From positions 1 to 9,387 of the forward strand of contig DHKI01000024.1 of the NCBI GenBank assembly GCA_002404755.1: a stretch of 9,387 nt of DNA. The letters are read 5' to 3'. Position numbers and translations under genes: made by a program. The DNA is from Clostridiales bacterium UBA4698. GTDB lineage: Bacteria > Bacillota > Clostridia > TANB77 > UBA1234. The notes under the pieces are model-generated. The model worked only from the letters and a program-made list of their open reading frames with translations, searched no databases and was not told the DNA's origin. The first letter of the stretch is position 1. The number at the start of each line of letters is the position of its first letter. Below are positions 1-7,107 of the stretch, piece after piece.

Positions 1-2879
1 CAGTTATTACATTTACAATCATACTTTGCTACCCAATGTGCATATAATGTTTGATTTGATGTTATTTTTACTGTTGTTGATGATGTAACTTGTGTTCCTC
101 CTGATGTTGCCGTGTACCAACCTGAAAAGTCATAATTACTTCTGCTTGGGTTAGGTAATGTTCCATATGTTGAGTCATATGTTACTGTAATCGTCGATGT
201 ACTTACACTTCCACCATTTGCATTTAATGTTACTGTATACTGATTTGCTGTCCAATGTGCATATAATGTATGTGCATTAGAATTTGTAACTGTTGACGTG
301 TTTGTCACCTTTGTTCCGCCTGTTGATGATGTATACCAGCCTGCAAATGTATATCCAGTTCTTGTTGCTGTTGGCAAATCACCATAAGCCTCATCGTAAT
401 ATACTGTTTTTGTATTTGTTCCTACGCTACCGCCATTTGCATTAAATGTAACTGTTACTGCACATGGCTGTATTGTTAATATTGCCGTATTGCTAGTTGC
501 AGCTAAATAATTTCCGTGTGCTGCAATTTCTGCAACTACGTAATATGTTCCAACTTTACTTGGAGCTCCGCCAACACTTGCTGCACCATTAGCACTTGTT
601 GTTCTATTATTTGGGTCATCTACTTTATCACTAGTATAATATGTGTATGTTATTGCACCTGTTGGTGTTGTGCCATTTGGTGTTCCTGTAACTGTTGCAC
701 TTTTTATACTTTTTGTGTTTCTGTCATATGTATAACTTGTATTTTCTAATGTTATTGTTGGTTTTACTGCTACTATTGTGAAATTAATTTTTTTAGTTCC
801 ACTATATGCTCTTTTTCCTGTTATTGTAGCTGTTGCCGTTCCTACATTAATATTGTTTTCGTATGTTATTGTATAGTGAACATCTTTCTTTAAAGTTACA
901 TTCTCATCTTCATCTTTCACAAGAATTTCTGCTTGTATTTCTTGTCCTGTATATTCGTAATTATTTTTTGTTAATTCTATTTTTATATTCGAGTCGTCAA
1001 ATTTTTTAGCTTCTACTTTAACATATGTTTTTGAAGTGTTTCCAGCAATATCTCTTACCCATATATAGTTTGTAGTATCAACTTTCACGCCATATGTAAT
1101 TTCTTTTTCTTTTGTTACTTCATTTATTGGAATCCATTTTTCCGGCTTATCTTCTGAATTTACTACCGCATATGCGAAAAGTCCTGATTCTTCATCTTTT
1201 ATTGTTGCCGTTCCTCCAAAATCAAAATTCGTTGGAACATTTGATAAGTTTAGTTTTATGTTTTCAACTCTAGGTTCTATTACATCTATGTTTTCTATTG
1301 TTAAGCTCTTTATCTCTCCAAATAGTGTTTCTGTATCTGTTTTCTTTACAACGACTGCATCTATTTTCATGTTATCTTCTATATATAGTTTTTCAACTCT
1401 TCCTGTTGCCTCTTTCCATTCTCCTTCTGCAAGTCTATACCATCTTTCGAAGTCGTCGTTCATTGCTCTTTCAGGATATGTTATAACGACTGTAGATAAG
1501 GTTGTCCAACCTGTCGTTGGTGAATATTCTATTACAATTCCGTTTGGAATATCATTAAGTTTTCCTGTTGAATATTCTACAGATTCTGCAATATGTCCTA
1601 CGTTATCTTCTGCTCTACTTTTTATATTGTAATTTACATTAGGTTTATTATTTTTTATTGTTATCTTAGGATTTAAAATGTCTTCCACTTCGAACCATTT
1701 GTATTCCGATGCAGTTGATTCTTTGTATCCTATTTCTATCTTTTTTAGTCCTGAACCAACAGCTGGGTCTATTTGTTTTGCTGTTATCTCGAAATTATAT
1801 CCATCTATTACAACATCTGGTTTTGTTCTTGTTGGAGATGTTGTATCCAATATTATTGTAGCTTTTTGATATAACACTGTGTCATTCTTTTTATTCTTAA
1901 ACCATGCATGTACAACATTTAAACCTTCCGATAAATATAATGTTGCTGTTTCAGAGCTCCTTCTCCAAGTTGCATCTCCACTGCTTGGAGTTTCTGGTGC
2001 ATCTTCACTCTTGTTTTGTTTTATACACATTATTTCAGCATCTGTGTCTATTCCTAATGTTGCAAGTTGTCTTGTCGTATATGCTTCACCAGTATTTATT
2101 TTAATTGTTGCTTTTGTTGGTGCTTTTGTGCTTTCACCATCTGCATCTGTTTCATCTAATTTGTTTACTATAACTGTTGTTCTAGTTGCACCATTGCCTT
2201 CTTCTGTTGCAATGACTGTGTAGCTTCCGTTTTTAACAACTTCAAATTTATATACACCTTCAGATTCTTTTGTTGCCATTTGTCCATTTACAGTTACAGA
2301 TGATATCGTTCCACCTTTTACTGCTATTACCGTTACAGTTATTATTCCACCTTCTGTATTTTCTACTGTAACATCTGGTCCTTCTTTTTCCTTTGAATCT
2401 ACAGTATATGAAATTTCACTTCCATCTAGTGCAATTCCTTTTACATAGTATACTGTTCCTTTTTTATCGTATATGTAGACGTCATCTTCGTTAAATGTTA
2501 CCGTATCGCCTTCTTGTATATCTTTATATTTTTGACCTGTTTTTATTTTTGTATAATCTATTACATCAAGGTCTACCAAATATGCTGTTGATTTTCCAAC
2601 ATCAAAACTTACGAAGTTTTTTGGTGGGTTCGATACATTTACTTTTTTGAAACTCGAATTTAAAGTGGCTTCATCAATGCCTTTTTTAGAATTTATTATT
2701 TTTTGTGTATCTACTCCTTTTTTTACTTCAGCTATTTCCTGCTTAAATTTAGTTGACACGGCTTCTTCTAATCCAGTGTTACTTGCCATATATCCAATTG
2801 CAGCTATTATTATAACTACCACGATAGTTATAACAACAGTGATGAGTGTAACACCTTCTTGCTGGTTTCTTATTTTCAT
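1..2879 (-). CDS. Giant surface protein: prepilin-like N-terminal anchor, Ig-like domains, InlB B-repeats (3' end outside window)
   Basis: I translated the minus frame by hand from the ATG at 2879 and found no stop for 959 codons to the left edge, so the gene is partial. Residues 1-9 are polar and basic and end in Gly9. VTLIT and a hydrophobic helix to about residue 33 follow, which is the layout of a type IV prepilin-type signal, but mature position 5 is Thr rather than Glu. Residues 160-705 hold Ig-like beta-domains, for example WVRDIAGN near 607 and a YTG...YTITYENN...VGTATATITG unit at about 641-690. Residues 806-876 and 877-949 are two InlB B-repeats (Listeria-Bacteroides repeat), each with NANGGSV, a GWYT core and a TLYAHW end. 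After the last repeat comes YDCKCNN. The likely role is a cell-surface or pilus-associated adhesin. It is a monocistronic unit with GGAGG nine bases before the start. The frame and architecture are firm; the function is inferred. Confidence 0.9.
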   Translation of the reverse strand, partial: MKIRNQQEGVTLITVVITIVVVIIIAAIGYMASNTGLEEAVSTKFKQEIAEVKKGVDTQKIINSKKGIDEATLNSSFKKVNVSNPPKNFVSFDVGKSTAYLVDLDVIDYTKIKTGQKYKDIQEGDTVTFNEDDVYIYDKKGTVYYVKGIALDGSEISYTVDSKEKEGPDVTVENTEGGIITVTVIAVKGGTISSVTVNGQMATKESEGVYKFEVVKNGSYTVIATEEGNGATRTTVIVNKLDETDADGESTKAPTKATIKINTGEAYTTRQLATLGIDTDAEIMCIKQNKSEDAPETPSSGDATWRRSSETATLYLSEGLNVVHAWFKNKKNDTVLYQKATIILDTTSPTRTKPDVVIDGYNFEITAKQIDPAVGSGLKKIEIGYKESTASEYKWFEVEDILNPKITIKNNKPNVNYNIKSRAEDNVGHIAESVEYSTGKLNDIPNGIVIEYSPTTGWTTLSTVVITYPERAMNDDFERWYRLAEGEWKEATGRVEKLYIEDNMKIDAVVVKKTDTETLFGEIKSLTIENIDVIEPRVENIKLNLSNVPTNFDFGGTATIKDEESGLFAYAVVNSEDKPEKWIPINEVTKEKEITYGVKVDTTNYIWVRDIAGNTSKTYVKVEAKKFDDSNIKIELTKNNYEYTGQEIQAEILVKDEDENVTLKKDVHYTITYENNINVGTATATITGKRAYSGTKKINFTIVAVKPTITLENTSYTYDRNTKSIKSATVTGTPNGTTPTGAITYTYYTSDKVDDPNNRTTSANGAASVGGAPSKVGTYYVVAEIAAHGNYLAATSNTAILTIQPCAVTVTFNANGGSVGTNTKTVYYDEAYGDLPTATRTGYTFAGWYTSSTGGTKVTNTSTVTNSNAHTLYAHWTANQYTVTLNANGGSVSTSTITVTYDSTYGTLPNPSRSNYDFSGWYTATSGGTQVTSSTTVKITSNQTLYAHWVAKYDCKCNN
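33..251 (-). repeat. InlB B-repeat, second copy (residues 877-949)
   Basis: This 73-residue unit reads TANQYTVTLNANGGSV..., then a YDFSGWYT core, and ends in TLYAHW. It follows the first copy with no linker. The family is known from listerial internalins and many gut bacterial surface proteins, where copies stack as rods. More copies may lie left of the window. Confidence 0.88.
252..464 (-). repeat. InlB B-repeat, first copy (residues 806-876)
   Basis: This 71-residue unit reads CAVTVTFNANGGSV..., then a YTFAGWYT core, and ends in TLYAHW, matching the downstream copy in order and length. The two copies differ at many codons, so the duplication is not recent. Confidence 0.88.
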
Positions 2880-2888
2880 GTATTCATA

Positions 2889-2893
2889 CCTCC
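2889..2893 (-). promoter_or_regulatory. Ribosome binding site of the giant surface gene
   Basis: GGAGG lies nine bases before the ATG at 2879. A nearer ATG at 2887 is one base from the site and meets TGA after three codons, so 2879 is the real start. Confidence 0.8.
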
Positions 2894-3023
2894 ATTTATA
2901 TAAAACTAAACATTATTATCCTTAATATTATATTTAACATTTATTAATTTAATTGTCTAGAAGGTGATTTTTCCATTGAACTGAACCACTTGCCTTTTCC
3001 CACTAAATGCCTTTACGGAAATA

Positions 3024-3032
3024 ACTATAGCA
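3024..3032 (-). promoter_or_regulatory. Extended -10 promoter for the giant surface gene
   Basis: On the minus strand the sequence reads TGC-TATAGT, an extended -10 element with no convincing -35. Transcription from about 3017 would give a leader of roughly 138 bases before the ATG at 2879. The preceding gene ends in a strong terminator at 3099-3147, so this gene needs its own promoter in this gap. Confidence 0.5.
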
Positions 3033-3080
3033 AATTTTCAACACTTTATTTTTTTCGTTTATTAATTTTTCTTTACATTT

Positions 3081-3100
3081 TTGTAACAATATTGTAACAA
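3081..3100. promoter_or_regulatory. Near-palindromic site, possible operator
   Basis: TTGTAACAATATTGTAACAA is a 20-base dyad with nine of ten positions symmetric. It sits between the kinase terminator and the promoter of the giant surface gene, about 50 bases upstream of the -10, where an activator could bind. It is not a Rex box: the spacing between TTGT and ACAA is two bases too long. The regulator is unknown. Confidence 0.35.
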
Positions 3101-3147
3101 AAAAGCATTTTCGTAAAATTACTATTTTTTCATTTTACGAAAATGCT
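3099..3147 (-). terminator. Rho-independent terminator of the cytidylate kinase-like gene
   Basis: Bases 3104-3119 and 3132-3147 form a perfect 16 bp stem (AGCATTTTCGTAAAAT and its complement) with a 12-base loop. On the minus strand it ends in a run of six T that includes the last stem base. It begins eight bases after the stop codon at 3155. A CTTTT tail on the other side would also allow some termination in the plus direction. Confidence 0.9.
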
Positions 3148-3154
3148 CTTTTCC

Positions 3155-3874
3155 CTAAGCCTTTGCAAGTTTTATTATTTCCTCTATTGCTTTCTCTATT
3201 CCTGTTTCGCTTGTGTTTATCACCAAGTCATAATTCTTTTTATCTTTCCAATCTTGATTTGTATAATATGCATGATAATTTTCTCTTTTCTTATCTGAGT
3301 TTTCCATTATCTCTTTTGCTTTTTTGACATCTACTTTGTATGACTTTTCTATTCTTTCTAATCTATCTTTTTCATTTGCACAAATGAAAACCCTTTTTGA
3401 ACTGTTCTTTAATATGTATGTTGCACATCTACCAACAATCACTGCTCCACCTTTTTTAGCAATGTCTCTTATTGCATCTGATTGCACCATAAACAATTTG
3501 TCAGCTGCCGCCATTTCTTTATACGATGCAGTTTTTTCTTCTTTTTCATATGCATTTACAGAAAACTCATACCAAAAGCTATCTAAGTCTGACTCATCTA
3601 CTTGTTTAAACAAGTTTTCATCGATTCCATTTTCTTTAGCTGCTTTTGTTATTATTTCTTTGTCATAATATTCTAGGTTTAATCTTTTTGCAACCTCTTT
3701 AGCAACTTTTCTTCCGCCACTTCCAAGCTCTCTTCCGATTGTGATTACTATGCCTTTTTCTTTTTTATTTTTGTTTTCCTTTTTTTCTTCTTTTTTTGTT
3801 TCACATGGAACAATTTTTTCTGCTTCTTTTTTCTTAGGTTTTAAAAACTTTTCAAACCACGAATTACTAGACAT
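3155..3874 (-). CDS. Cytidylate kinase-like family protein with charged N-terminal extension
   Basis: A 239-residue P-loop kinase of the cytidylate kinase-like family (Pfam Cytidylate_kin2), presumed to phosphorylate a nucleoside monophosphate such as CMP; the true substrate is not shown. Residues 41-55 carry the beta strand and the P-loop-type motif GRELGSGGR. Further family marks are NLEYYDKEII near 67-76, VGRCATYIL in the middle and YDLVINTS near the C-terminus. Residues 12-40 are an extra Lys/Glu-rich stretch, probably disordered. The start was set by GGGGAG at 3883-3888: it overlaps a GTG at 3883, is only two bases from the ATG at 3880, and is eight bases from the ATG at 3874. The gene is separated from por upstream by a terminator and followed by its own. 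The family is known; the substrate and the role of the extension are not. Confidence 0.88.
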   Translation of the reverse strand: MSSNSWFEKFLKPKKKEAEKIVPCETKKEEKKENKNKKEKGIVITIGRELGSGGRKVAKEVAKRLNLEYYDKEIITKAAKENGIDENLFKQVDESDLDSFWYEFSVNAYEKEEKTASYKEMAAADKLFMVQSDAIRDIAKKGGAVIVGRCATYILKNSSKRVFICANEKDRLERIEKSYKVDVKKAKEIMENSDKKRENYHAYYTNQDWKDKKNYDLVINTSETGIEKAIEEIIKLAKA

Positions 3875-3882
3875 AAACATCA

Positions 3883-3888
3883 CTCCCC
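3883..3888 (-). promoter_or_regulatory. Ribosome binding site that fixes the kinase start
   Basis: GGGGAG on the minus strand is eight bases from the ATG at 3874. It overlaps the in-frame GTG at 3883 and is too close to the ATG at 3880, so the shorter protein is preferred. Confidence 0.7.
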
Positions 3889-3941
3889 AAAAATAAATAT
3901 AGTACTACTACAATAACACAACTTTTTATATATGTCTATAG

Positions 3942-3971
3942 AAAAAGGCTAGGATTTTGCATCCCAGCCTT
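3942..3971 (-). terminator. Terminator of the porCDAB operon
   Basis: Bases 3961-3971 pair with 3945-3955 (AAGGCTGGGAT with ATCCTAGCCTT) around a five-base loop, followed by a T run on the minus strand. One pair is G-U in the minus-strand RNA but an A-C mismatch in the plus-strand RNA, so the minus strand is the functional one. It lies ten bases after the porB stop. Confidence 0.9.
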
Positions 3972-3980
3972 ATCTTATAT

Positions 3981-4937
3981 TTACGCTTCTGTATTTGTTA
4001 ATTTTTCAAGTTCTAGTAGTCTATTCCATCTTTCATCTACTTCTTTTTGTAGTTCTTCTATCATCCACTCATTACCTGGTTTGAATAAGTGTTTGAATCT
4101 CTTTTGCATTTTTAGGAACTCAGCTACAGGAAGTTTTTCCTTTGGTTTGTAGTTTACTACATATCTTCCATCGATTACTTCATATAGTGGCCAATAACAT
4201 GTTTCTACAGCAAGCTTGTTTATCTCCATTAAATCATCTGAGTTATTGTATCCCCATCCTCTTGGGCATGGAGCAAGCACATTTAGGAAACATGGCCCTT
4301 CTGTGTATATTGCTTTTTCAGCTTTCTCAGTGATATCTTTAAAGTTACCAATTGCAGCTGTTTGTGCAACATATGGTAAATGATGATTTGCAAGTACCTC
4401 TGTTAAGTCTTTTCTTCTTTGTTGTTTTCCTGGTACTACCTTTCCTGCTGGTGATGTTGTTGTATCTGCAAATCTTGGTGTTGCTGATGAACGTTGAATA
4501 CCTGTATTCATGTATGCACCATTATCATAACATACATAAACCATATCATGTCCTCTTTCCATAGCTCCTGATAGCGATTGTAGACCTATATCATATGTTC
4601 CACCATCTCCACCAAATGTTATGAATTTGAAGTGTTCATCTTCACCTATTTTTCCTTTTTTCTTCATTACTTTATAGCATGCTTCAACACCTGACATTGT
4701 TGCCCCTGCATTTTCGAATGCATTGTGTATGAATGAATCTCTCCATGCTGTGTATGGATAAATGAATGTTGATACTTCTAGGCATCCTGTAGCAGCTCCT
4801 ATTACTGCGTGATCTTCTTTCTTTAATCCACGAAGTACAGCATTTACAACTACTGGAGCTCCACATCCTGCACACATTCTGTGGCCAGATGCTAATCTAT
4901 TTGGTTTTTGAATTGCTTCTTTTAAATTATATGCCAT
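3981..4937 (-). CDS. porB: Pyruvate:ferredoxin oxidoreductase, beta subunit
   Basis: A 318-residue beta subunit holding the thiamine diphosphate site and the cluster next to it. HRMCAGCGAP gives Cys22 and Cys25, ATGCLE gives Cys52 and LAPCPRGW gives Cys224; by family knowledge these four bind a [4Fe-4S] cluster. The GDGGTYDIG motif (residues 110-118) and the following YDNGAYMNTG bind the diphosphate and magnesium. WRDSFIHNAFENAG is typical of the pyruvate enzymes rather than the 2-oxoglutarate ones. The length matches other separate beta subunits. It is the last gene of the operon: its GGGAGG begins three bases after the porA stop, so translation is likely coupled. Pyruvate is the best guess for the substrate; a branched 2-oxoacid cannot be excluded from sequence alone. 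Confidence 0.95.
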   Translation of the reverse strand: MAYNLKEAIQKPNRLASGHRMCAGCGAPVVVNAVLRGLKKEDHAVIGAATGCLEVSTFIYPYTAWRDSFIHNAFENAGATMSGVEACYKVMKKKGKIGEDEHFKFITFGGDGGTYDIGLQSLSGAMERGHDMVYVCYDNGAYMNTGIQRSSATPRFADTTTSPAGKVVPGKQQRRKDLTEVLANHHLPYVAQTAAIGNFKDITEKAEKAIYTEGPCFLNVLAPCPRGWGYNNSDDLMEINKLAVETCYWPLYEVIDGRYVVNYKPKEKLPVAEFLKMQKRFKHLFKPGNEWMIEELQKEVDERWNRLLELEKLTNTEA

Positions 4938-4952
4938 TTTTCTTCCTCCCTT

Positions 4953-6137
4953 CTAACCTTTTAGTCCTAAATATCTATATGGATTTTCAACTTTTCCTGT
5001 CTTTTCGATTTCTGCTAAATCGCTATATACTTTTTCGATATCTTCTGCTCTAACATCTCTTCCACCTAATCCATAGATGTAGTTAACTGTTTTTACTCCA
5101 GTTACTCCGAAAGAATGCATTGCACATGTTGTATCTGTGTATAAAGGACCTGCAGCTCCATTTAAGCTGTCTGCTTTATCCATTATTGCTACAACTTTTG
5201 CCTTTGATAATGCTTTTGCAAGCTCTTCGCCCGGGAATGGTCTGAATACTCTTGGTTTGATTAAACCAACTTTTTCTCCTTTAGCTCTAAGCTCATCTAC
5301 TACATATTTAGCTGTTCCAGCTGTTGAGTTTAATACTACGATTATTCTATCAGCATCTTCTGTTTTATATTCTTCAAATAGACCATATTTTCTACCTGTT
5401 AATTTTTCAAATTCTTCTGATACTTCTAATATAACCTTTTTAGCATTTCTCATTGCTTCAGCTTGTTGGAATTTATGCTCAAAGTGATATGGTTGAACAT
5501 CAAGTGGTCCAACAGCTATTGGCTCTTTTGCATTTAATAAGAAATGTTCTGGATGATATTCTCCAACAAATGCTTTTGCTTTATCATCTTCTAATAATTC
5601 TATGTTTTCAATAGAGTGTGATGTTATAAATCCATCATAGCAAACCATTAATGGCAAATGTACATCAACATGCTCTGCTATTCTATTTGCCATTAAAACG
5701 TTATCATATGCTTCTTGGTTTGTTTCACAGTATAATTGAATCCAACCTGCATCTCTAGCCCCCATTGAATCTGTATGATCGTTATGTATGTTTAATGGTC
5801 CTGAAACTGTTCTATTAACACAAGACATAACTATTGGAAGTCTTGAACTTGATGCTATATATAATATTTCCCACATAAGTGAAAGTCCATTTGCAGAAGT
5901 TGCTGTCATAACTCTTCCTCCTGCTGCTGATGCACCAACACATGCACTCATTGCACTGTGTTCACTTTCAACTGGGATAAATTCTGTATCTACTTTTCCA
6001 TCATTTACGAATGTTGAAAAGTATTGTGGCACCTCTGTTGAAGGTGTTATAGGGAAAGCAGCAACTACATCTGGATTGATTTGACGCATTGCATTTGCAA
6101 CTGCTTCGTTTCCACTTAATCTCTCTCTAATACTCAT
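4953..6137 (-). CDS. porA: Pyruvate:ferredoxin oxidoreductase, alpha subunit
   Basis: A 394-residue alpha subunit with the pyrimidine-binding POR N-terminal domain followed by the PFOR domain II fold. PITPSTE (residues 29-35) and Glu59 in ESEHSAM match the conserved substrate contact and the cofactor-activating Glu of the family. Arg109 in NRTVSGPLN matches the Arg that holds the pyruvate carboxylate. Together with porB it forms the catalytic core that turns pyruvate, CoA and oxidised ferredoxin into acetyl-CoA, CO2 and reduced ferredoxin in the cytoplasm. The start at 6137 is supported by AAGGAAGGAG eight bases upstream. It follows porD by 30 bases and ends 15 bases before porB. No truncation or missing key residue is seen. 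Confidence 0.95.
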   Translation of the reverse strand: MSIRERLSGNEAVANAMRQINPDVVAAFPITPSTEVPQYFSTFVNDGKVDTEFIPVESEHSAMSACVGASAAGGRVMTATSANGLSLMWEILYIASSSRLPIVMSCVNRTVSGPLNIHNDHTDSMGARDAGWIQLYCETNQEAYDNVLMANRIAEHVDVHLPLMVCYDGFITSHSIENIELLEDDKAKAFVGEYHPEHFLLNAKEPIAVGPLDVQPYHFEHKFQQAEAMRNAKKVILEVSEEFEKLTGRKYGLFEEYKTEDADRIIVVLNSTAGTAKYVVDELRAKGEKVGLIKPRVFRPFPGEELAKALSKAKVVAIMDKADSLNGAAGPLYTDTTCAMHSFGVTGVKTVNYIYGLGGRDVRAEDIEKVYSDLAEIEKTGKVENPYRYLGLKG

Positions 6138-6167
6138 TTATTTTTCTCCTTCCTTATCTTTTAATTT

Positions 6168-6464
6168 TTATTCCATTGTGATTGCGCCAAAAGGACATGC
6201 TTTTGCACATACTCCGCAACCCTTACAATAATCAAAATTGAAGTCTGTTCTCTTTCCACCTTCAACTACTGGTATTGCACTATCTGGACATGTTGGAACA
6301 CATAGTCCACATTGTTTACATTTATCTTCATGGAATACTGGTCTTCTTGATCTCCAGTCTCCTGTCTTAAACTCCTCTGAGTTTGCAGCTGTGTAGATTG
6401 TTCCACCTGGTGTCATTTCTTCCCATGTTGAATCTGGATTTATTGTTGTTCTTTTTTCAGACAT
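6168..6464 (-). CDS. porD: Pyruvate:ferredoxin oxidoreductase, delta subunit (2x[4Fe-4S] ferredoxin)
   Basis: A 98-residue protein with an N-terminal extension of about 45 residues (TWEEMTPGGT, then WRSRRPVF), typical of the POR/VOR delta subunit, followed by a bacterial double-cluster ferredoxin. Cys49, 52, 55 and 59 and Cys80, 83, 86 and 90 form two CxxCxxCxxxCP motifs, each binding one [4Fe-4S] cluster and sharing the last Cys with the other, as in the family. It carries electrons from the catalytic subunits to free ferredoxin. AGGAG at 6473-6477 lies eight bases before the ATG at 6464. A TTG at 6482 would add six residues but lies upstream of that site and is rejected as a start. It sits between porC and porA, the same order as in Thermotoga. 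Confidence 0.95.
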   Translation of the reverse strand: MSEKRTTINPDSTWEEMTPGGTIYTAANSEEFKTGDWRSRRPVFHEDKCKQCGLCVPTCPDSAIPVVEGGKRTDFNFDYCKGCGVCAKACPFGAITME

Positions 6465-6472
6465 TTCTATCT

Positions 6473-6477
6473 CTCCT
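6473..6477 (-). promoter_or_regulatory. Ribosome binding site that fixes the porD start
   Basis: AGGAG on the minus strand is eight bases before the ATG at 6464 and lies inside the longer frame that would begin at TTG 6482, so the shorter start is chosen. Confidence 0.75.
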
Positions 6478-6497
6478 CTCAATTATTCTTTAATGTT

Positions 6498-7076
6498 TTA
6501 TAGTCCTTTTACTTCATTTAAAGAACGTTTTAATGCAGCCATATTACCATCTATAACTTCTGGTTTCTTAGCAAATTTGTGTTTGAAAGATTCAACCATA
6601 TCATCTAAGAAAGCCTGCTCTTCCATTATTCCACTAACTTTTACTATTGCTGCAAGCATTGGTGTGTTTGGAAAGTATTTTCCAAGTGTTTCAATTGATA
6701 TTGTTTTTGCATCAATTGTGCAAACCTTTCCTTTGTATCCTTTTAGTAAAGGTCTAACTTCATCTGGTGTTTTAGTTGTGTTTATAACTATAGCACCTTC
6801 TTCTTTTAATCCTTTAGTAACATCAACGCTTTCTAGTAATGAATCATCTACAACAACTACATAGTCTGGTTCATAAATATTGCTGTGAATTGTTATTTTT
6901 TCATCGCTTATTCTATTGTAAGCAGTGATTGGTGCGCCCATTCTTTCAGGTCCGTATTCAGGGAAACCTTGAATATATTTGCCTGTATTAAATGCAGCAT
7001 CTGCTAGTAATAAAGAGGCTGTTTTAGCACCTTGACCGCCTCTGCCATGCCATCTAATTTCAACTAATTTATTCAT
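6498..7076 (-). CDS. porC: Pyruvate:ferredoxin oxidoreductase, gamma subunit
   Basis: A 192-residue gamma subunit (POR catalytic gamma domain), the first gene of the operon. The glycine-rich RWHGRGGQGAKTAS near residues 8-21 and FPEYGPERMGAP near 38-49 are the family signatures. The gamma chain makes the domain that closes over the CoA side of the active site. AGGAGG at 7083-7088 abuts an ATG at 7082 but is six bases from the ATG at 7076, so the protein starts MNKLVEIRWHG. It ends 33 bases before porD. Nothing is missing relative to the usual length of about 190 residues. Confidence 0.95.
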   Translation of the reverse strand: MNKLVEIRWHGRGGQGAKTASLLLADAAFNTGKYIQGFPEYGPERMGAPITAYNRISDEKITIHSNIYEPDYVVVVDDSLLESVDVTKGLKEEGAIVINTTKTPDEVRPLLKGYKGKVCTIDAKTISIETLGKYFPNTPMLAAIVKVSGIMEEQAFLDDMVESFKHKFAKKPEVIDGNMAALKRSLNEVKGL

Positions 7077-7082
7077 TTTCAT

Positions 7083-7088
7083 CCTCCT
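7083..7088 (-). promoter_or_regulatory. Ribosome binding site that fixes the porC start
   Basis: AGGAGG on the minus strand has zero spacing to the ATG at 7082 and six bases to the ATG at 7076. The second is the usable start. Confidence 0.75.
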
Positions 7089-7107
7089 ATTTTAAAATTA
7101 CAATGAT

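Noticed and set aside
33..464. The two similar units as a CRISPR array or recent tandem duplication
   Set aside because: The similarity is at the protein level (InlB B-repeats); the DNA of the two copies differs at many positions and there are no short identical repeats with spacers.
1258..2223. Plus-strand open frames at 516-749, 1258-1632 and 1879-2223
   Set aside because: They are antisense to the giant surface gene, have odd Ser/Val/Cys-rich composition, lack ribosome sites and resemble no family. They arise from the Thr/Val-rich minus-strand coding sequence.
2879..2887. ATG at 2887 as the start of the giant surface gene
   Set aside because: It is one base from the ribosome site and its frame closes with TGA after three codons.
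2880..3017. A c-di-GMP (GEMM) riboswitch in the leader of the surface gene, suggested by CGTAAAGGCA
   Set aside because: The second conserved strand (ACGCAAAGCC-like), the GAAA tetraloop and its receptor are not present, and the blocks that follow do not pair as the aptamer requires.
3081..3100. A Rex (redox) operator
   Set aside because: The outer TTGT and ACAA fit, but the site is 20 rather than 18 bases and the inner TTAA steps are missing.
3324..3668. Plus-strand open frame inside the kinase gene, and similar frames within the por genes (for example 5137-5487, 5788-6084 and 6493-6864)
   Set aside because: All lie opposite genes with clear protein families and have no ribosome site of their own.
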